Shown: positions 1 through 9,040 of the stretch, piece after piece | How the letters are laid out: each line of letters starts with the position of its first letter | Position numbering within the stretch: the first letter of the stretch is position 1 | Origin: Paraburkholderia sp. BL10I2N1 | GTDB taxonomy: Bacteria > Pseudomonadota > Gammaproteobacteria > Burkholderiales > Burkholderiaceae | Direction: 5' to 3' | Assembly (NCBI RefSeq): GCF_004361815.1 | Contig: NZ_SNWA01000004.1 | Location: forward strand, 310,001 to 374,000 | DNA length: 64,000 nucleotides | Translations under genes and position numbers: made by a program | Notes under the pieces: model-generated | Databases searched by the model: none | Told to the model about the DNA's origin: nothing | The model's input: the letters and a program-made list of their open reading frames with translations, nothing else

Positions 1-36
1 CGAGCGCCGTCTCGGCACGAAATCGAAGCATCGCAT
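1..36 (-). CDS. 5' end of a minus-strand gene, product unknown (partial)
   Basis: On the minus strand an AGGAGA ribosome-binding site (rc of 43-48) precedes an ATG at 36-34 by six bases, and the frame stays open to the window edge. A second ATG at 31-29 in another frame is also possible. Only about 12 codons are present, so nothing can be said about function. It would be transcribed divergently from the GH3 gene, with bases 37-213 as a shared promoter region. Confidence 0.35.
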   Translation of the reverse strand, partial: MRCFDFVPRRRS

Positions 37-213
37 TTCGAGTTCTCCTGGTATTTGGTCAATTTACAGGACTCCGAATTGATGGAAGCAATATAAAAAC
101 GCGGGGCCGCGATTCAGATGACGCGACGCCATTCCCTGCGCTTGTGACGAAAAACGGAATTGTCGGTGCGCCAGACGCGCTTCGTACACCAGAATCATAA
201 AAAGGAGTTCTCG

Positions 214-2619
214 ATGTTGCTTCGCCAAAGTGAAGTCCCGCTCTACCGCAACCCCAACGCTGCCGTGCACGAGCGTGTTGCCGATTTGCTGGCGCGCATG
301 ACTCTGGATGAGAAGATTGCCCAGTTGCACGCTGCGTGGCTGAGGCTGTCGCCGGACGGCAATCACGAAGCGCGGACCGTGGATTTCGCGCATGGCGAAG
401 ACGGCGTGATGGTGGAAAAGATTCTTCAGCACGGGCTGGGGCAAATCACGCGTCCGCTCGGAACGCATACCGTCGATCCGAAGGAAGGTGTGCGTGCGCT
501 CAACGCGTTGCAGCGGCAGATGGTGGAGGAGACGCGCCTCGGCATTCCGGTGATGTCCCACGAAGAATGTCTGGTCGGCCTGATGATCAAGGACGCCACG
601 CTGTTCCCGTCGCCGCTGAACTACGCAGCGACCTGGAACCCGGCGCTGGTCGAAGAGGTGGGGCAGATCATCGGCCAACAGGCGCGCTCGATCGGTTGTC
701 ATCAGGGGCTCGCGCCGGTGCTGGACGTGTCGCGCGACCCGCGTTGGGGGCGCACCGAGGAGACGCTCGGCGAAGATCCGTATCTGGTCGGCGTGCTCGC
801 GTGTCACTACGTGAAGGGGCTGCAGGGAGAACGGCGCGACCTGCTTGCGACGCTCAAGCATTTCGTCGGACATTCGGCAAGCGAGGGTGGCCGCAATCAC
901 GCGCCGGTGCATGTCGGTCCGCGCGAACTCAATGACGTGTTCATGCTGCCGTTCGAGATGGCGGTCAAGCTCGCGGACGCAGGGTCCGTGATGCCTGCGT
1001 ATCACGATATCGACGGTGTGCCGTGTCATGCGGACCGCACGTTGCTGCAGGACACCTTGCGCGACAAGTGGGGTTTCGACGGGCTGGTCGTCGCGGATTA
1101 TGCCGCTGTCGATCTGCTCTACAGCCACCATGCCGTCGCGCGCGACAGCGCGGCCGCCGCCGCGCTCGCGTTCAATGCCGGACTCGACGTCGAGTTGCCA
1201 GGGCATGAGTGCGCGTTGCATCTGAAAGAAGCCCTCGGACGCGGCGAGATCAGCGAAGCGACGATCGACACGGCAGTATCGAGAGTGCTGAACGCGAAGT
1301 TCCGACTTGGGCTGTTCGAAAATCCGTATGTCGATCCGGAACGCGTGGACGTGAAAAGCGAGTTCGCCGGCGACACGGCGTATCAGGTGGCGCTCGAATC
1401 GGCGGTGCTCCTGCGCAACGAAGGCGGCGTGTTGCCGCTGGATCCAAAAGGCCCGGCGAAGGTTGCGGTGATCGGACCGACCGCCGACGACCCATTGGCG
1501 CTGCTGGCCGGCTACAGTTTCCCGGTCCACCTGATCAATGCGGGCGAGCAGTCGAGTGCAACGATGGGCACGCCGCTGCGGGCGCTGCGTGCACTGCTCG
1601 GCGACGAGCGGGTGATTCACGCGCACGGCTGCGACATCATCGCGGAGCGCCGTGCAGGCGCACCCGTGTTCCCCGGCGACGTGTCGCTCGACACCACGGC
1701 CGTCGCGAACCGCGACGAACTGATCAGTCACGACACCGGCCGCATCGCCGCGGCGGTGGATGCCGCGCGGCAGGCGGGTGTGGCGATCGTTTTCGTCGGC
1801 GATCTGGCGGGGCTGTTCCAGTCCGGCACGGTCGGCGAAGGCTCCGACACCGACAGCCTGGATCTGCCGGGTGTGCAGCAGGCGCTGCTCGCGGCCGTGG
1901 TCGATAGCGGCACGCCGACGGTCGTCGTGATGACGGGCGGGCGACCGTATAACCTCGGTGGTCTGGAGGACCGGATCGCGGCGCAGATCATGGCGTTTGC
2001 GCCGGGCGAGCGAGGCGGTGAAGCGCTCGCCGATCTGCTGGTGGGCCGCGCGAATTTCTCCGGCCGCTTGCCGTTGTCGGTGCCGAAGAGCGCGGGCGCC
2101 GTGCCGTACACGTACAACCATCGACTGAAGAGCGCCGGTACGCCGGTCGCCTACCACTTTGGCTGCCGCTATCCGTTCGGCTTCGGCCTTGGCTACACGC
2201 AGTTCCGCTACGGCGATCTCAATGTCGCCCAGCGTGAAGTGCCGATCGGCGATGGGACCATCGAGCTGAGCTTCACGGTCGAGAACGTCGGTTCGCGCGA
2301 AGGCAGCGAGACTGTGCAGATTTACGTGCGCGACCGGCTCGCCTCGTCGTCGCGCCCGGTGCGCGAACTGAAGGCTTTCCGGCGCGTGCCGCTCGCGGCC
2401 GGTGCGTGCGCGCAGGTGCGCGTGCGCATTCCTGTCGACATGCTCAATTTCACCGATGGCCGCGGGGAGCGCATCGTCGAGCCGGGCGATTTCGACCTGA
2501 TGGTTGGCAGCTCGAGCCGCGACATTCACCTGAGCGACACGGTCACTGTCGCCGGTCACGCGGTGCGAACGCTCGAGCGCGACTGGCGCATGGTGAGCGA
2601 GGTCGATATCCTGTCGTGA
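214..2619 (+). CDS. Glycoside hydrolase family 3, probable beta-xylosidase/beta-glucosidase
   Basis: An 801-residue GH3 enzyme that removes terminal sugars from beta-linked oligosaccharides. The N-terminal barrel (about 15-390) has the RWGRTEETLGEDPYLVG block, the KHFVGH motif, and the expected nucleophile Asp295 in GLVVADY. A GH3 C-terminal domain (about 410-640) and a fibronectin-III-like tail (about 690-770) follow; this is the usual length for three-domain GH3 enzymes. No signal peptide is visible, so it probably acts in the cytoplasm on imported oligosaccharides. The start at 214 is chosen over an in-frame upstream start because AAGGAG lies at 202-207. It stands just upstream of a D-xylose oxidation pathway, so I favour beta-xylosidase; substrate specificity cannot be read directly. 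Confidence 0.85.
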   Translation: MLLRQSEVPLYRNPNAAVHERVADLLARMTLDEKIAQLHAAWLRLSPDGNHEARTVDFAHGEDGVMVEKILQHGLGQITRPLGTHTVDPKEGVRALNALQRQMVEETRLGIPVMSHEECLVGLMIKDATLFPSPLNYAATWNPALVEEVGQIIGQQARSIGCHQGLAPVLDVSRDPRWGRTEETLGEDPYLVGVLACHYVKGLQGERRDLLATLKHFVGHSASEGGRNHAPVHVGPRELNDVFMLPFEMAVKLADAGSVMPAYHDIDGVPCHADRTLLQDTLRDKWGFDGLVVADYAAVDLLYSHHAVARDSAAAAALAFNAGLDVELPGHECALHLKEALGRGEISEATIDTAVSRVLNAKFRLGLFENPYVDPERVDVKSEFAGDTAYQVALESAVLLRNEGGVLPLDPKGPAKVAVIGPTADDPLALLAGYSFPVHLINAGEQSSATMGTPLRALRALLGDERVIHAHGCDIIAERRAGAPVFPGDVSLDTTAVANRDELISHDTGRIAAAVDAARQAGVAIVFVGDLAGLFQSGTVGEGSDTDSLDLPGVQQALLAAVVDSGTPTVVVMTGGRPYNLGGLEDRIAAQIMAFAPGERGGEALADLLVGRANFSGRLPLSVPKSAGAVPYTYNHRLKSAGTPVAYHFGCRYPFGFGLGYTQFRYGDLNVAQREVPIGDGTIELSFTVENVGSREGSETVQIYVRDRLASSSRPVRELKAFRRVPLAAGACAQVRVRIPVDMLNFTDGRGERIVEPGDFDLMVGSSSRDIHLSDTVTVAGHAVRTLERDWRMVSEVDILS

Positions 2620-2637
2620 CCGGCACGCCGCGGCTGC

Positions 2638-2657
2638 ACCAGCCGCCGGCGGCTGGT
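2638..2657. other. 20-bp perfect palindrome in the GH3-SDR spacer
   Basis: Ten bases (ACCAGCCGCC) are followed at once by their reverse complement, giving a GC-rich cruciform or hairpin 18 bases after the GH3 stop codon. A short T-rich stretch (2669-2673) follows about 11 bases later. It may act as a weak terminator or an mRNA-processing stem-loop. Confidence 0.45.
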
Positions 2658-2700
2658 CGGCAGGTGTCTTTTGTCATACTCGTTACAAGTTGAATTTCAG

Positions 2701-3468
2701 ATGTCCTACGCAAACTATCCGAGCCTATCGGACAAAACGGTTGTCATCACCGGTGGCGGCAGCGGAATTGGCGCCGCCATGGTCGAAGCGTTCGCTCGCC
2801 AGGGCGCGCGGGTTTTCTTCCTCGACGTCGCCGAGGAAGATTCGCGGAAGTTGCAGGACTCGCTGCGCGACGCCACGTATCCGCCCGTGTTCCGTCGCTG
2901 CGACCTGCGCAGTGTCGACGCGATCCAGGACGTATTTGCCGGCGTCGCTGACATCGCAGGGCCGATCGAGGTGCTCGTCAACAACGCCGGCAATGACGAC
3001 CGGCACGAAGTCGACGCTATCACGTCGACCTATTGGGACGAACGCATGGCGGTGAATCTGCGCCACCAGTTCTTCTGTGCGCAGGCTGCCGCGGCCGGCA
3101 TGCGCAAGATCGGGCGCGGCGTGATCCTGAACCTCGGCTCGGTCTCGTGGCACCTGGCGTTGCCGAACCTGGCCATCTACATGAGCGCGAAGGCCGGTAT
3201 CGAAGGGCTGACACGAGGCCTTGCGCGTGATCTCGGCGATGCAGGCATTCGCGTGAACTGCATCATTCCGGGCGCCGTTCGGACCCCGCGTCAGATGCAG
3301 CTCTGGCAGTCAACGGAGAGCGAAGCCAAGCTCGTCGCGAGCCAATGCCTGCCCTTGCGTATCGAGTCCGAGCACGTTGCCCGCATGGCGTTGTTTCTGG
3401 CCTCCGATGATGCTGCCCGCTGCTCGGGACGCGACTATTTCGTCGACGCCGGGTGGTACGGAGAATGA
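2701..3468 (+). CDS. xylB: SDR-family D-xylose 1-dehydrogenase (probable)
   Basis: A 255-residue classical short-chain dehydrogenase. The NAD(P)-binding glycine motif TGGGSGIG is at 17-24, NNAG lies near 98, and the catalytic Tyr160/Lys164 are in YMSAK with a serine in NLGSVS. It probably oxidises D-xylose to D-xylonolactone in the cytoplasm, the first Weimberg step. Function is inferred mainly from neighbours: the lactonase gene overlaps its stop codon, and xylonate dehydratase, FAH-type dehydratase and KGSA dehydrogenase genes lie downstream. The ATG at 2701 has no good ribosome-binding site; an in-frame TTG at 2671 is less likely. Another pentose or hexose substrate is possible. Confidence 0.75.
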   Translation: MSYANYPSLSDKTVVITGGGSGIGAAMVEAFARQGARVFFLDVAEEDSRKLQDSLRDATYPPVFRRCDLRSVDAIQDVFAGVADIAGPIEVLVNNAGNDDRHEVDAITSTYWDERMAVNLRHQFFCAQAAAAGMRKIGRGVILNLGSVSWHLALPNLAIYMSAKAGIEGLTRGLARDLGDAGIRVNCIIPGAVRTPRQMQLWQSTESEAKLVASQCLPLRIESEHVARMALFLASDDAARCSGRDYFVDAGWYGE

Positions 3469-4349
3469 GAATCCACCTGCCTGCCTGCGTATGGCCGATC
3501 TATGCTGAACTGGGGGAAGGCCCGGTGTGGCAGGCCGCGGAAAACGCGGTGTATTTCGTCGATATCAAGGGCCGCCAGATCCATCGTCTGACGATCAGTA
3601 CGGGGCAAACCCAGACGTGGAAAGCGCCGGATCAGCCGGGCTTTATCGTGCCGTTGGCGGACCATGCGTTCGTCTGCGGACTGCCGGACGGCTTGTATCG
3701 CTTCGATGCCGATAGCGGGCAATTCAGCAAGCTGAAGGACGTCGAAACGCACCTGCCCGGCAACCGGCTCAACGACGGCTATGTCGACGCCACCGGACAC
3801 CTGTGGTTCGGTTCGATGGACGATGGCGAAGAAAAGCCGACCGGCATCCTGTATCGCGTCAACGACGACGGCGAAGTCGTGTCGCAGGACGACGACTATG
3901 TGATCACCAACGGACCCGCGTTGAGTCCGGACGGCCGCACGCTCTATCACAACGACACCATGCGGCGCGTGGTGTATGCGTTCGACGTGAGTGAAGACGG
4001 CACGTTGTCGCGCAAGCGCATCTTCGCCGCGATTTCCGGCGATGGCCACCCGGACGGCATGGCTGTCGACGCAGAAGGATTCGTGTGGATCGCGCTATTC
4101 GGCGGCTGGCGTATCGAACGCTACTCGCCCGATGGCAAACTGGTGGAGCAGGTGCCGTTTCCTTGCGCGAACGTGACGAAACTCGCTTTCGGCGGCGACG
4201 ATCTGCGGACCGTGTATGCCTCGACGGCGTGGAAAGGACTCTCGGCGGCGGAGCGTCAACGGCAGCCGCAAGCCGGCGGCCTGTTTTCGTTTCGCTCGCC
4301 GGTGCCGGGCCAGCCGCAGGCACGCATCCAATGGGGCTTCTCGCGCTGA
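3465..4349 (+). CDS. xylC: SMP-30/gluconolactonase-family xylonolactonase
   Basis: A 294-residue SMP-30/regucalcin-type beta-propeller lactonase. Family landmarks include the early metal-ligand segment LGEGPVW, NDGYVDATGHLWFGSM, the TNGPALSPDGRTLYHNDT block and GHPDGMAVDAEGFVWIALFGG. It should hydrolyse D-xylonolactone to D-xylonate using a divalent metal. Its ATG overlaps the stop of the dehydrogenase gene (ATGA), which points to translational coupling and to dehydrogenase and lactonase acting in sequence. The length is normal for the family. An L-arabinono- or gluconolactonase role cannot be excluded from sequence alone. Confidence 0.82.
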   Translation: MRIHLPACVWPIYAELGEGPVWQAAENAVYFVDIKGRQIHRLTISTGQTQTWKAPDQPGFIVPLADHAFVCGLPDGLYRFDADSGQFSKLKDVETHLPGNRLNDGYVDATGHLWFGSMDDGEEKPTGILYRVNDDGEVVSQDDDYVITNGPALSPDGRTLYHNDTMRRVVYAFDVSEDGTLSRKRIFAAISGDGHPDGMAVDAEGFVWIALFGGWRIERYSPDGKLVEQVPFPCANVTKLAFGGDDLRTVYASTAWKGLSAAERQRQPQAGGLFSFRSPVPGQPQARIQWGFSR

Positions 4350-4448
4350 ACCGCGCGGTGCAATGGGGATGAAACCTCGCCCCGCGCGCAGTGTCGCCAG
4401 GTATCATGTGCGTTCCATGACTTCCGTGCACCCGCAGTGATCCACACC

Positions 4449-5474
4449 ATGACGTCCAGGCTGCCCGTCCCGCCCCGCATGTCCGATGTTGCCGAACGCG
4501 CTGGCGTCTCGAAGATGACCGTGTCCCGCGTGCTGGCCGGACGCAGCGTATCGCAGGCGACCCGCGAACGGGTTCAGAAGGTGATCGATGAACTCGGATA
4601 CGTCGCCGATGCGGCAGCGGGCGCATTGTCGTCGGGACGCTCGGAGTTCGTCGCGGTGCTGGTGCCGTCGCTCTCGAGTTCCAACTTCTCCGACACGGTG
4701 CGCGGCCTGACCGCCGCGCTCAGTCCGCATGGTCTGCAGTTATTGCTCGGCGACACCGACTATCGTCTCGAACAGGAAGAGCTCCTCGTGCGTTCGATGC
4801 TGCGCCACCAGCCGCGTTGCGTCGCGCTGACGGGCGGGCGGCATACCGAGGCGACCCGCACGCTGTTGCAGCGCGCCGGTATTCCGGTGGTCGAAATGTG
4901 GGATCTGCCCGCCGATCCGATCGATACCGCAGTGGGCTTCTCGAACGCGACGGCGGCGCGGGCGATGGTTCGGCACCTGCATGCGTGCGGATATCGCCGC
5001 ATCGGCTTTATCGCCGGCGCGAGTGAACGCGATCGGCGCGGCCTCGACCGGATGCGCGGCTATGTCGCTGAAATGAAGGCGCTGGGACTCGGCGAGCCCC
5101 GCGTGATCCGGCTCGGCGACTCGCCGATCACGATGAGTCATGGCGCGCCGGCAATCGGCGCGTTGCTCGAAGCGTGGCCCGATACCGAAGCCGTGATGTG
5201 CGTGAGCGACATGTCGGCGTTTGGCGCGATCATGGAGTGCCACCGGCGCGGGTTGTCGGTGCCGGGCGATATCGCGATTGCCGGCTTCGGCAACTTCGAG
5301 GTGTCATGGTGCTGTCAACCGGCCATCACCACGGTGTCGGTGGATGCCTATGGCATCGGCTTGCGTGCCGGCGAGACCTTGCTCGCCGCGCTCGCCGCGC
5401 GCGAGGCCGGCGAGGCGCCGCGTGCGAAGTCCGTCAAGATCGACTTCACGGTCATCGCGCGCGAAAGCGCCTGA
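4449..5474 (+). CDS. LacI-family transcriptional regulator (GntR-like subgroup)
   Basis: A 341-residue LacI-type regulator. The helix-turn-helix is near residues 11-36 (MSDVAERAGVSKMTVSRVLAG), followed by a periplasmic-binding-like effector domain from about 68 to the end. It probably represses the pentose genes around it and responds to a pathway sugar or sugar acid. The ATG at 4449 fits the family N-terminus; a GTG at 4437 would add only four residues. It is co-directional with the genes on both sides. A 12-bp palindrome at 5589-5600 matches the core of the operator recognised by gluconate-type LacI regulators (GTTACCGGTAAC) and is the obvious target. Confidence 0.88.
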   Translation: MTSRLPVPPRMSDVAERAGVSKMTVSRVLAGRSVSQATRERVQKVIDELGYVADAAAGALSSGRSEFVAVLVPSLSSSNFSDTVRGLTAALSPHGLQLLLGDTDYRLEQEELLVRSMLRHQPRCVALTGGRHTEATRTLLQRAGIPVVEMWDLPADPIDTAVGFSNATAARAMVRHLHACGYRRIGFIAGASERDRRGLDRMRGYVAEMKALGLGEPRVIRLGDSPITMSHGAPAIGALLEAWPDTEAVMCVSDMSAFGAIMECHRRGLSVPGDIAIAGFGNFEVSWCCQPAITTVSVDAYGIGLRAGETLLAALAAREAGEAPRAKSVKIDFTVIARESA

Positions 5475-5545
5475 ACGCGCGCTCGTCGCCAGGTCGGTTC
5501 GGCTCAGCTCGGATCAGATCGGCTCAGATCAGGGATATCCCTTGG

Positions 5546-5574
5546 TTGTTCGGACGGTGTGCCGCGCGTAACAT
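5546..5574 (+). promoter_or_regulatory. Candidate sigma-70-like promoter for the xylD operon
   Basis: TTGTTC at 5546-5551 and TAACAT at 5569-5574 are separated by 17 bases. Both hexamers are weak matches, but the palindromic operator starts just downstream, where a repressor would block the start. This is low-confidence. Confidence 0.3.
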
Positions 5575-5580
5575 CCACAA

Positions 5581-5607
5581 CCAGAAATGTTACCGGTAAC
5601 TTTCTGG
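5581..5607. promoter_or_regulatory. LacI/GntR-type palindromic operator
   Basis: The core GTTACCGGTAAC at 5589-5600 is a perfect 12-bp palindrome. It is flanked by CCAGAAA and TTTCTGG, which are also complementary but offset by one base. It lies between the regulator stop and the small-protein/xylD start, where a repressor would act on the catabolic operon. No second copy was seen upstream of the GH3 or SDR genes. Confidence 0.7.
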
Positions 5608-5678
5608 CGCCGTTTGGTCCCGTTTGGTGTCGATGACCTACACGCATGTCCGATGAAAGTACGCCGATGGAGACTTGA

Positions 5679-5900
5679 ATGACCACCGTGCCGTCCGCTG
5701 CCACCGCGCCTGCCGCGCGCCTGACGGTCGATATCAACAACGGTACCTATGCGCTTGGCGCGTGTCTGCTGATCAGTTGTATGCTGATCCTGCTCGTACT
5801 GCGCAGCATGCTGGCCCGGGCAGCGTCGGTCGACGACAAGCGCCCGGCCACCAACCAGCGCGTGCGGCACAGCACGCCAGCGCTGCAACCCTTCCCATGA
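5679..5900 (+). CDS. Small single-pass membrane protein, unknown function
   Basis: A 73-residue open frame with GGAGA seven bases before its ATG. It has one clear hydrophobic segment (about residues 24-45, rich in Leu/Ile/Val) followed by a basic tail. It ends 16 bases before xylD and is the first frame after the operator, so it would be the leader cistron of the xylonate operon. I do not recognise a family. It could be a genuine micro-membrane protein or a leader whose translation feeds ribosomes to xylD. Confidence 0.5.
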   Translation: MTTVPSAATAPAARLTVDINNGTYALGACLLISCMLILLVLRSMLARAASVDDKRPATNQRVRHSTPALQPFP

Positions 5901-5916
5901 CGGAGAGATAAGCATC

Positions 5917-7701
5917 ATGTCAGCATCCACACCGCGCCGGCTGCGAAGCCAGGAATGGTTCGACGATCCCGCGCACGCGGACATGACGGCGCTTTACGTT
6001 GAGCGCTTCATGAACTACGGCCTCACGCGCGAAGAACTGCAGTCGGGCCGGCCGATCATCGGTATCGCGCAGACTGGCAGCGACCTTGCGCCGTGCAACC
6101 GGCATCACATCGAACTGGCGGCGCGCACCAAAGCCGGTATTCGCGACGCAGGCGGTATCCCGATGGAATTCCCGGTCCATCCGCTCGCCGAGCAGAGCCG
6201 CCGGCCGACCGCCGCGCTCGACCGCAATCTCGCGTATCTGGGCCTCGTCGAAATCCTGCACGGCTTTCCGCTCGATGGCGTGGTGCTGACCACCGGCTGC
6301 GACAAGACCACGCCTGCCTGCCTGATGGCGGCGGCGACCGTCGACATGCCCGCCATCGTGCTGTCCGGCGGCCCGATGCTCGACGGCTGGCACGAAGGCA
6401 AACGCATCGGCTCCGGGACCGTCATCTGGCACGCGCGCAATCTGCTCGCGGCCGGCGAAATCGACTACGAAGGCTTCATGCAACTGACGACCGCGTCGTC
6501 GCCGTCGATCGGTCACTGCAACACGATGGGCACCGCGCTCTCGATGAACAGCCTGGCTGAAGCGCTCGGCATGTCGCTGCCCGGCTGCGCGAGCATTCCC
6601 GCGGCGTACCGCGAGCGTGGCCAGATGGCGTATGCCACCGGCAAGCGGATCGTCGACCTCGTGCGCGAGGATGTGCGGCCGTCGCAGATCATGACCAAGG
6701 GTGCGTTCGAAAACGCCATCGTGGTGGCGTCGGCGCTGGGGGCGTCGACTAATTGCCCGCCGCATCTGATCGCGATTGCGCGGCACATGGGCGTCGAGCT
6801 GAGTCTCGAAGACTGGCAGCGCGTGGGCGAGCAGGTGCCGCTGATCGTGAACTGCATGCCGGCCGGCGAATACCTCGGCGAAAGCTTTCACCGTGCGGGC
6901 GGCGTGCCTGCCGTATTGCGCGAGCTTGCGCAAGCGAACCTCGTGCATCGCGAATGTCTGACCGTGTCGGGCCGGACCATCGGCGAGATCGCCGCGGACG
7001 CGCCGTCGGGGGATCGCGAGGTCATCAGGACAACGGAAGATCCGCTCAAGCACGGCGCGGGTTTCATAGTGCTGTCGGGCAACTTCTTCAACAGCGCGAT
7101 CATGAAGATGTCGGTGGTCGGCGACGCGTTCCGGCAGACCTATCTGAGCGAGCCCGGTGCGGAAAACACGTTCGAGGCGCGGGCTATCGTGTTCGATGGC
7201 CCCGAGGACTATCACGCGCGCATCGACGATCCGTCGCTCGAAATCGACCAGCACTGCATTCTGGTGATTCGCGGCGCCGGGCCCGTGGGCTATCCGGGCA
7301 GCGCCGAAGTCGTCAACATGGCGCCGCCGGCGGCGCTCGTGCGTCAGGGCATCAACTCGCTGCCGACGCTTGGCGACGGGCGGCAAAGCGGCACGTCCGC
7401 GAGCCCGTCGATTCTGAACATGTCGCCGGAAGCGGCCGTGGGCGGCGGGCTCGCGCTGTTGCGCACGAATGACCGCATTCGCGTGGATCTGAATGCGCGC
7501 AGCGTCAACGTGCTGGTCGATGACGACGAACTCGCGCGGCGCCGTGAGACGGCGACCTTCAAGATTCCGCCGGCGCAAACGCCGTGGCAGGAACTGTACC
7601 GCCAGACGGTGGGCCAGCTCTCGACCGGCGGCTGCCTCGAGCCCGCCACGCTCTACCTGAAGGTGATTGCCGAGCGCGGCAATCCGCGGCATTCGCACTG
7701 A
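5917..7701 (+). CDS. xylD: IlvD/Edd-family D-xylonate dehydratase
   Basis: A 594-residue iron-sulfur dehydratase that should convert D-xylonate to 2-keto-3-deoxy-D-xylonate. The first family signature, with cluster ligand Cys128, is at TTGCDKTTPACLMAA; the second is the GDGRQSGTSASPSIL block near residue 490. SIGHCNTMGTA, with another conserved Cys, also fits. Length matches sugar-acid dehydratases of this family rather than IlvD or Edd. The start has GGAGAG about ten bases upstream. It forms an operon with the FAH-type dehydratase and KGSA dehydrogenase. L-arabinonate dehydratase is the main alternative, but the FAH-type partner favours the xylose route. Confidence 0.85.
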   Translation: MSASTPRRLRSQEWFDDPAHADMTALYVERFMNYGLTREELQSGRPIIGIAQTGSDLAPCNRHHIELAARTKAGIRDAGGIPMEFPVHPLAEQSRRPTAALDRNLAYLGLVEILHGFPLDGVVLTTGCDKTTPACLMAAATVDMPAIVLSGGPMLDGWHEGKRIGSGTVIWHARNLLAAGEIDYEGFMQLTTASSPSIGHCNTMGTALSMNSLAEALGMSLPGCASIPAAYRERGQMAYATGKRIVDLVREDVRPSQIMTKGAFENAIVVASALGASTNCPPHLIAIARHMGVELSLEDWQRVGEQVPLIVNCMPAGEYLGESFHRAGGVPAVLRELAQANLVHRECLTVSGRTIGEIAADAPSGDREVIRTTEDPLKHGAGFIVLSGNFFNSAIMKMSVVGDAFRQTYLSEPGAENTFEARAIVFDGPEDYHARIDDPSLEIDQHCILVIRGAGPVGYPGSAEVVNMAPPAALVRQGINSLPTLGDGRQSGTSASPSILNMSPEAAVGGGLALLRTNDRIRVDLNARSVNVLVDDDELARRRETATFKIPPAQTPWQELYRQTVGQLSTGGCLEPATLYLKVIAERGNPRHSH

Positions 7702-7714
7702 AATGCAGGTGGCA

Positions 7715-7748
7715 GCGCCTGGCTCGGATCTCATATCGAGCCAGGCGC
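7715..7748. other. Strong stem-loop between xylD and xylX
   Basis: A perfect 12-bp stem (GCGCCTGGCTCG with its complement at 7737-7748) encloses a 10-base loop. No T-run follows, so it looks like an mRNA-stabilising or processing element, or a rho-dependent attenuator, rather than an intrinsic terminator. Confidence 0.6.
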
Positions 7749-7785
7749 GCCTGGTTTCCCAACTCTCCTGAAGAACTCAACTTCC

Positions 7786-8973
7786 ATGTCCGCAATTTCC
7801 CAATCCAGTTTCCTTCCGGACGACCTCGATGAGGCGCTGCTCGTCGGGCGCGTGTGGCGCAAGACCGACACGCATGAAGGCCCGTGCGTGGTCGTCGTGC
7901 GCGGCGGCGAGCTGTTCGATATCACCGCGACCGTGCCGACCACGGCGGACCTGTTCGAGCGCGAGAACGCCGCGCAGGTCGCGCGTACCGCGCCGGGCGT
8001 GTCGCTCGGCACGGCCGCGCAGTTGATCGCCGCCAATTTGCCTCACGCGGCCGCGCCGGTCGTACGGCTGCTCGCGCCATGCGACATTCAGGCGATCAAG
8101 GCGTGCGGCGTGACGTTCGCGGTGAGTCTGATCGAGCGCGTGATCGAGGAGCAGGCGGGCGGCGATCCGGCGAAGGCGAAGGAGGTCCGCGAGACCATCG
8201 CTTCGATGATCGGCACCGACCTGTCGAAGATCGAACCGGGCTCGGACGCGGCGATGAAGCTGAAGTCGGAACTCGAGCGGCGCGGTGCGTGGTCGCAATA
8301 CATGGAAGTGGGCATCGGTCCTGACGCGGAAGTGTTTTCGAAGTCGCAGCCAATGTCGGCGGTCGGCTTCGGCGCCGATGTGGGACTGCTCGCCGCATCG
8401 AACTGGAACAATCCGGAACCGGAGATCGTGCTGGCGGTGAATAGCCGTGGTGAGATCGTCGGCGCGACGCTCGGCAACGACGTCAACCTGCGCGATATCG
8501 AGGGCCGCTCGGCGCTGCTCTTGGGCAAGTGCAAGGACAACAACGGCTCGTGCGCGATCGGCCCGTTCGTGCGCCTGTTCGACGAGCGCTTCTCGCTCGA
8601 CTCGGTGCGCACGGCCAGCGTCTCGCTGCGCGTGGAAGGCGCCGACGACGACTTCCTGCTCGAAGGTGTGAGCCACATGAGCGAAATCAGCCGTGATCCG
8701 GCGGACCTCGTTGCGCAGACGTGGGGACGGCATCATCAGTATCCGGACGGCTTCATGCTGTTCCTCGGTACCATGTTCTCGCCGATCAAGGACCGTGACG
8801 CGCCCGGCGCGGGGTTCACGCACCACCTCGGCGACCTGGTGACGGTTGCGACGCCGCAACTCGGCGCGTTGACCAACACGGTTCGGCTGAGCACCGAAAT
8901 CGAGCCGTGGACGTTCGGGGTGCGCGCGCTGTATCAGAACCTGGCCGCGCGCGGCCTGCTTGCGTCGGCCTGA
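7786..8973 (+). CDS. xylX: Fumarylacetoacetate-hydrolase-family 2-keto-3-deoxy-D-xylonate dehydratase
   Basis: A 395-residue FAH-superfamily protein predicted to dehydrate 2-keto-3-deoxy-D-xylonate to alpha-ketoglutarate semialdehyde. FAH metal-site features are visible: acidic residues Glu211 and Glu213 in NPEPEIVL and Asp232 in GNDVNLRDIEG. The N-terminal third is the extra domain typical of the pentose-acid members, which are longer than true FAH enzymes. It is flanked by xylD and the semialdehyde dehydrogenase gene, separated from each by hairpin-containing spacers. The family also includes 2-keto-3-deoxy-D-arabinonate dehydratases, so D-arabinose is an alternative substrate branch. Confidence 0.82.
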   Translation: MSAISQSSFLPDDLDEALLVGRVWRKTDTHEGPCVVVVRGGELFDITATVPTTADLFERENAAQVARTAPGVSLGTAAQLIAANLPHAAAPVVRLLAPCDIQAIKACGVTFAVSLIERVIEEQAGGDPAKAKEVRETIASMIGTDLSKIEPGSDAAMKLKSELERRGAWSQYMEVGIGPDAEVFSKSQPMSAVGFGADVGLLAASNWNNPEPEIVLAVNSRGEIVGATLGNDVNLRDIEGRSALLLGKCKDNNGSCAIGPFVRLFDERFSLDSVRTASVSLRVEGADDDFLLEGVSHMSEISRDPADLVAQTWGRHHQYPDGFMLFLGTMFSPIKDRDAPGAGFTHHLGDLVTVATPQLGALTNTVRLSTEIEPWTFGVRALYQNLAARGLLASA

Positions 8974-9040
8974 TTGAACTGATCAACCCGGGTGTCGCGA
9001 ATGGCCGTCGTGCCACGCGTCACCCAGGCGTATTGCCAGT

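Noticed and set aside
64..2559. Very long open frame antisense to the GH3 gene (over 800 codons)
   Set aside because: The translation is Arg/His-rich low-information sequence typical of the antisense of GC-rich genes; the plus strand encodes a clear GH3 enzyme.
5920..7734. Long antisense frame over xylD
   Set aside because: Shadow of the GC-rich dehydratase gene; no recognisable domain and no ribosome-binding site.
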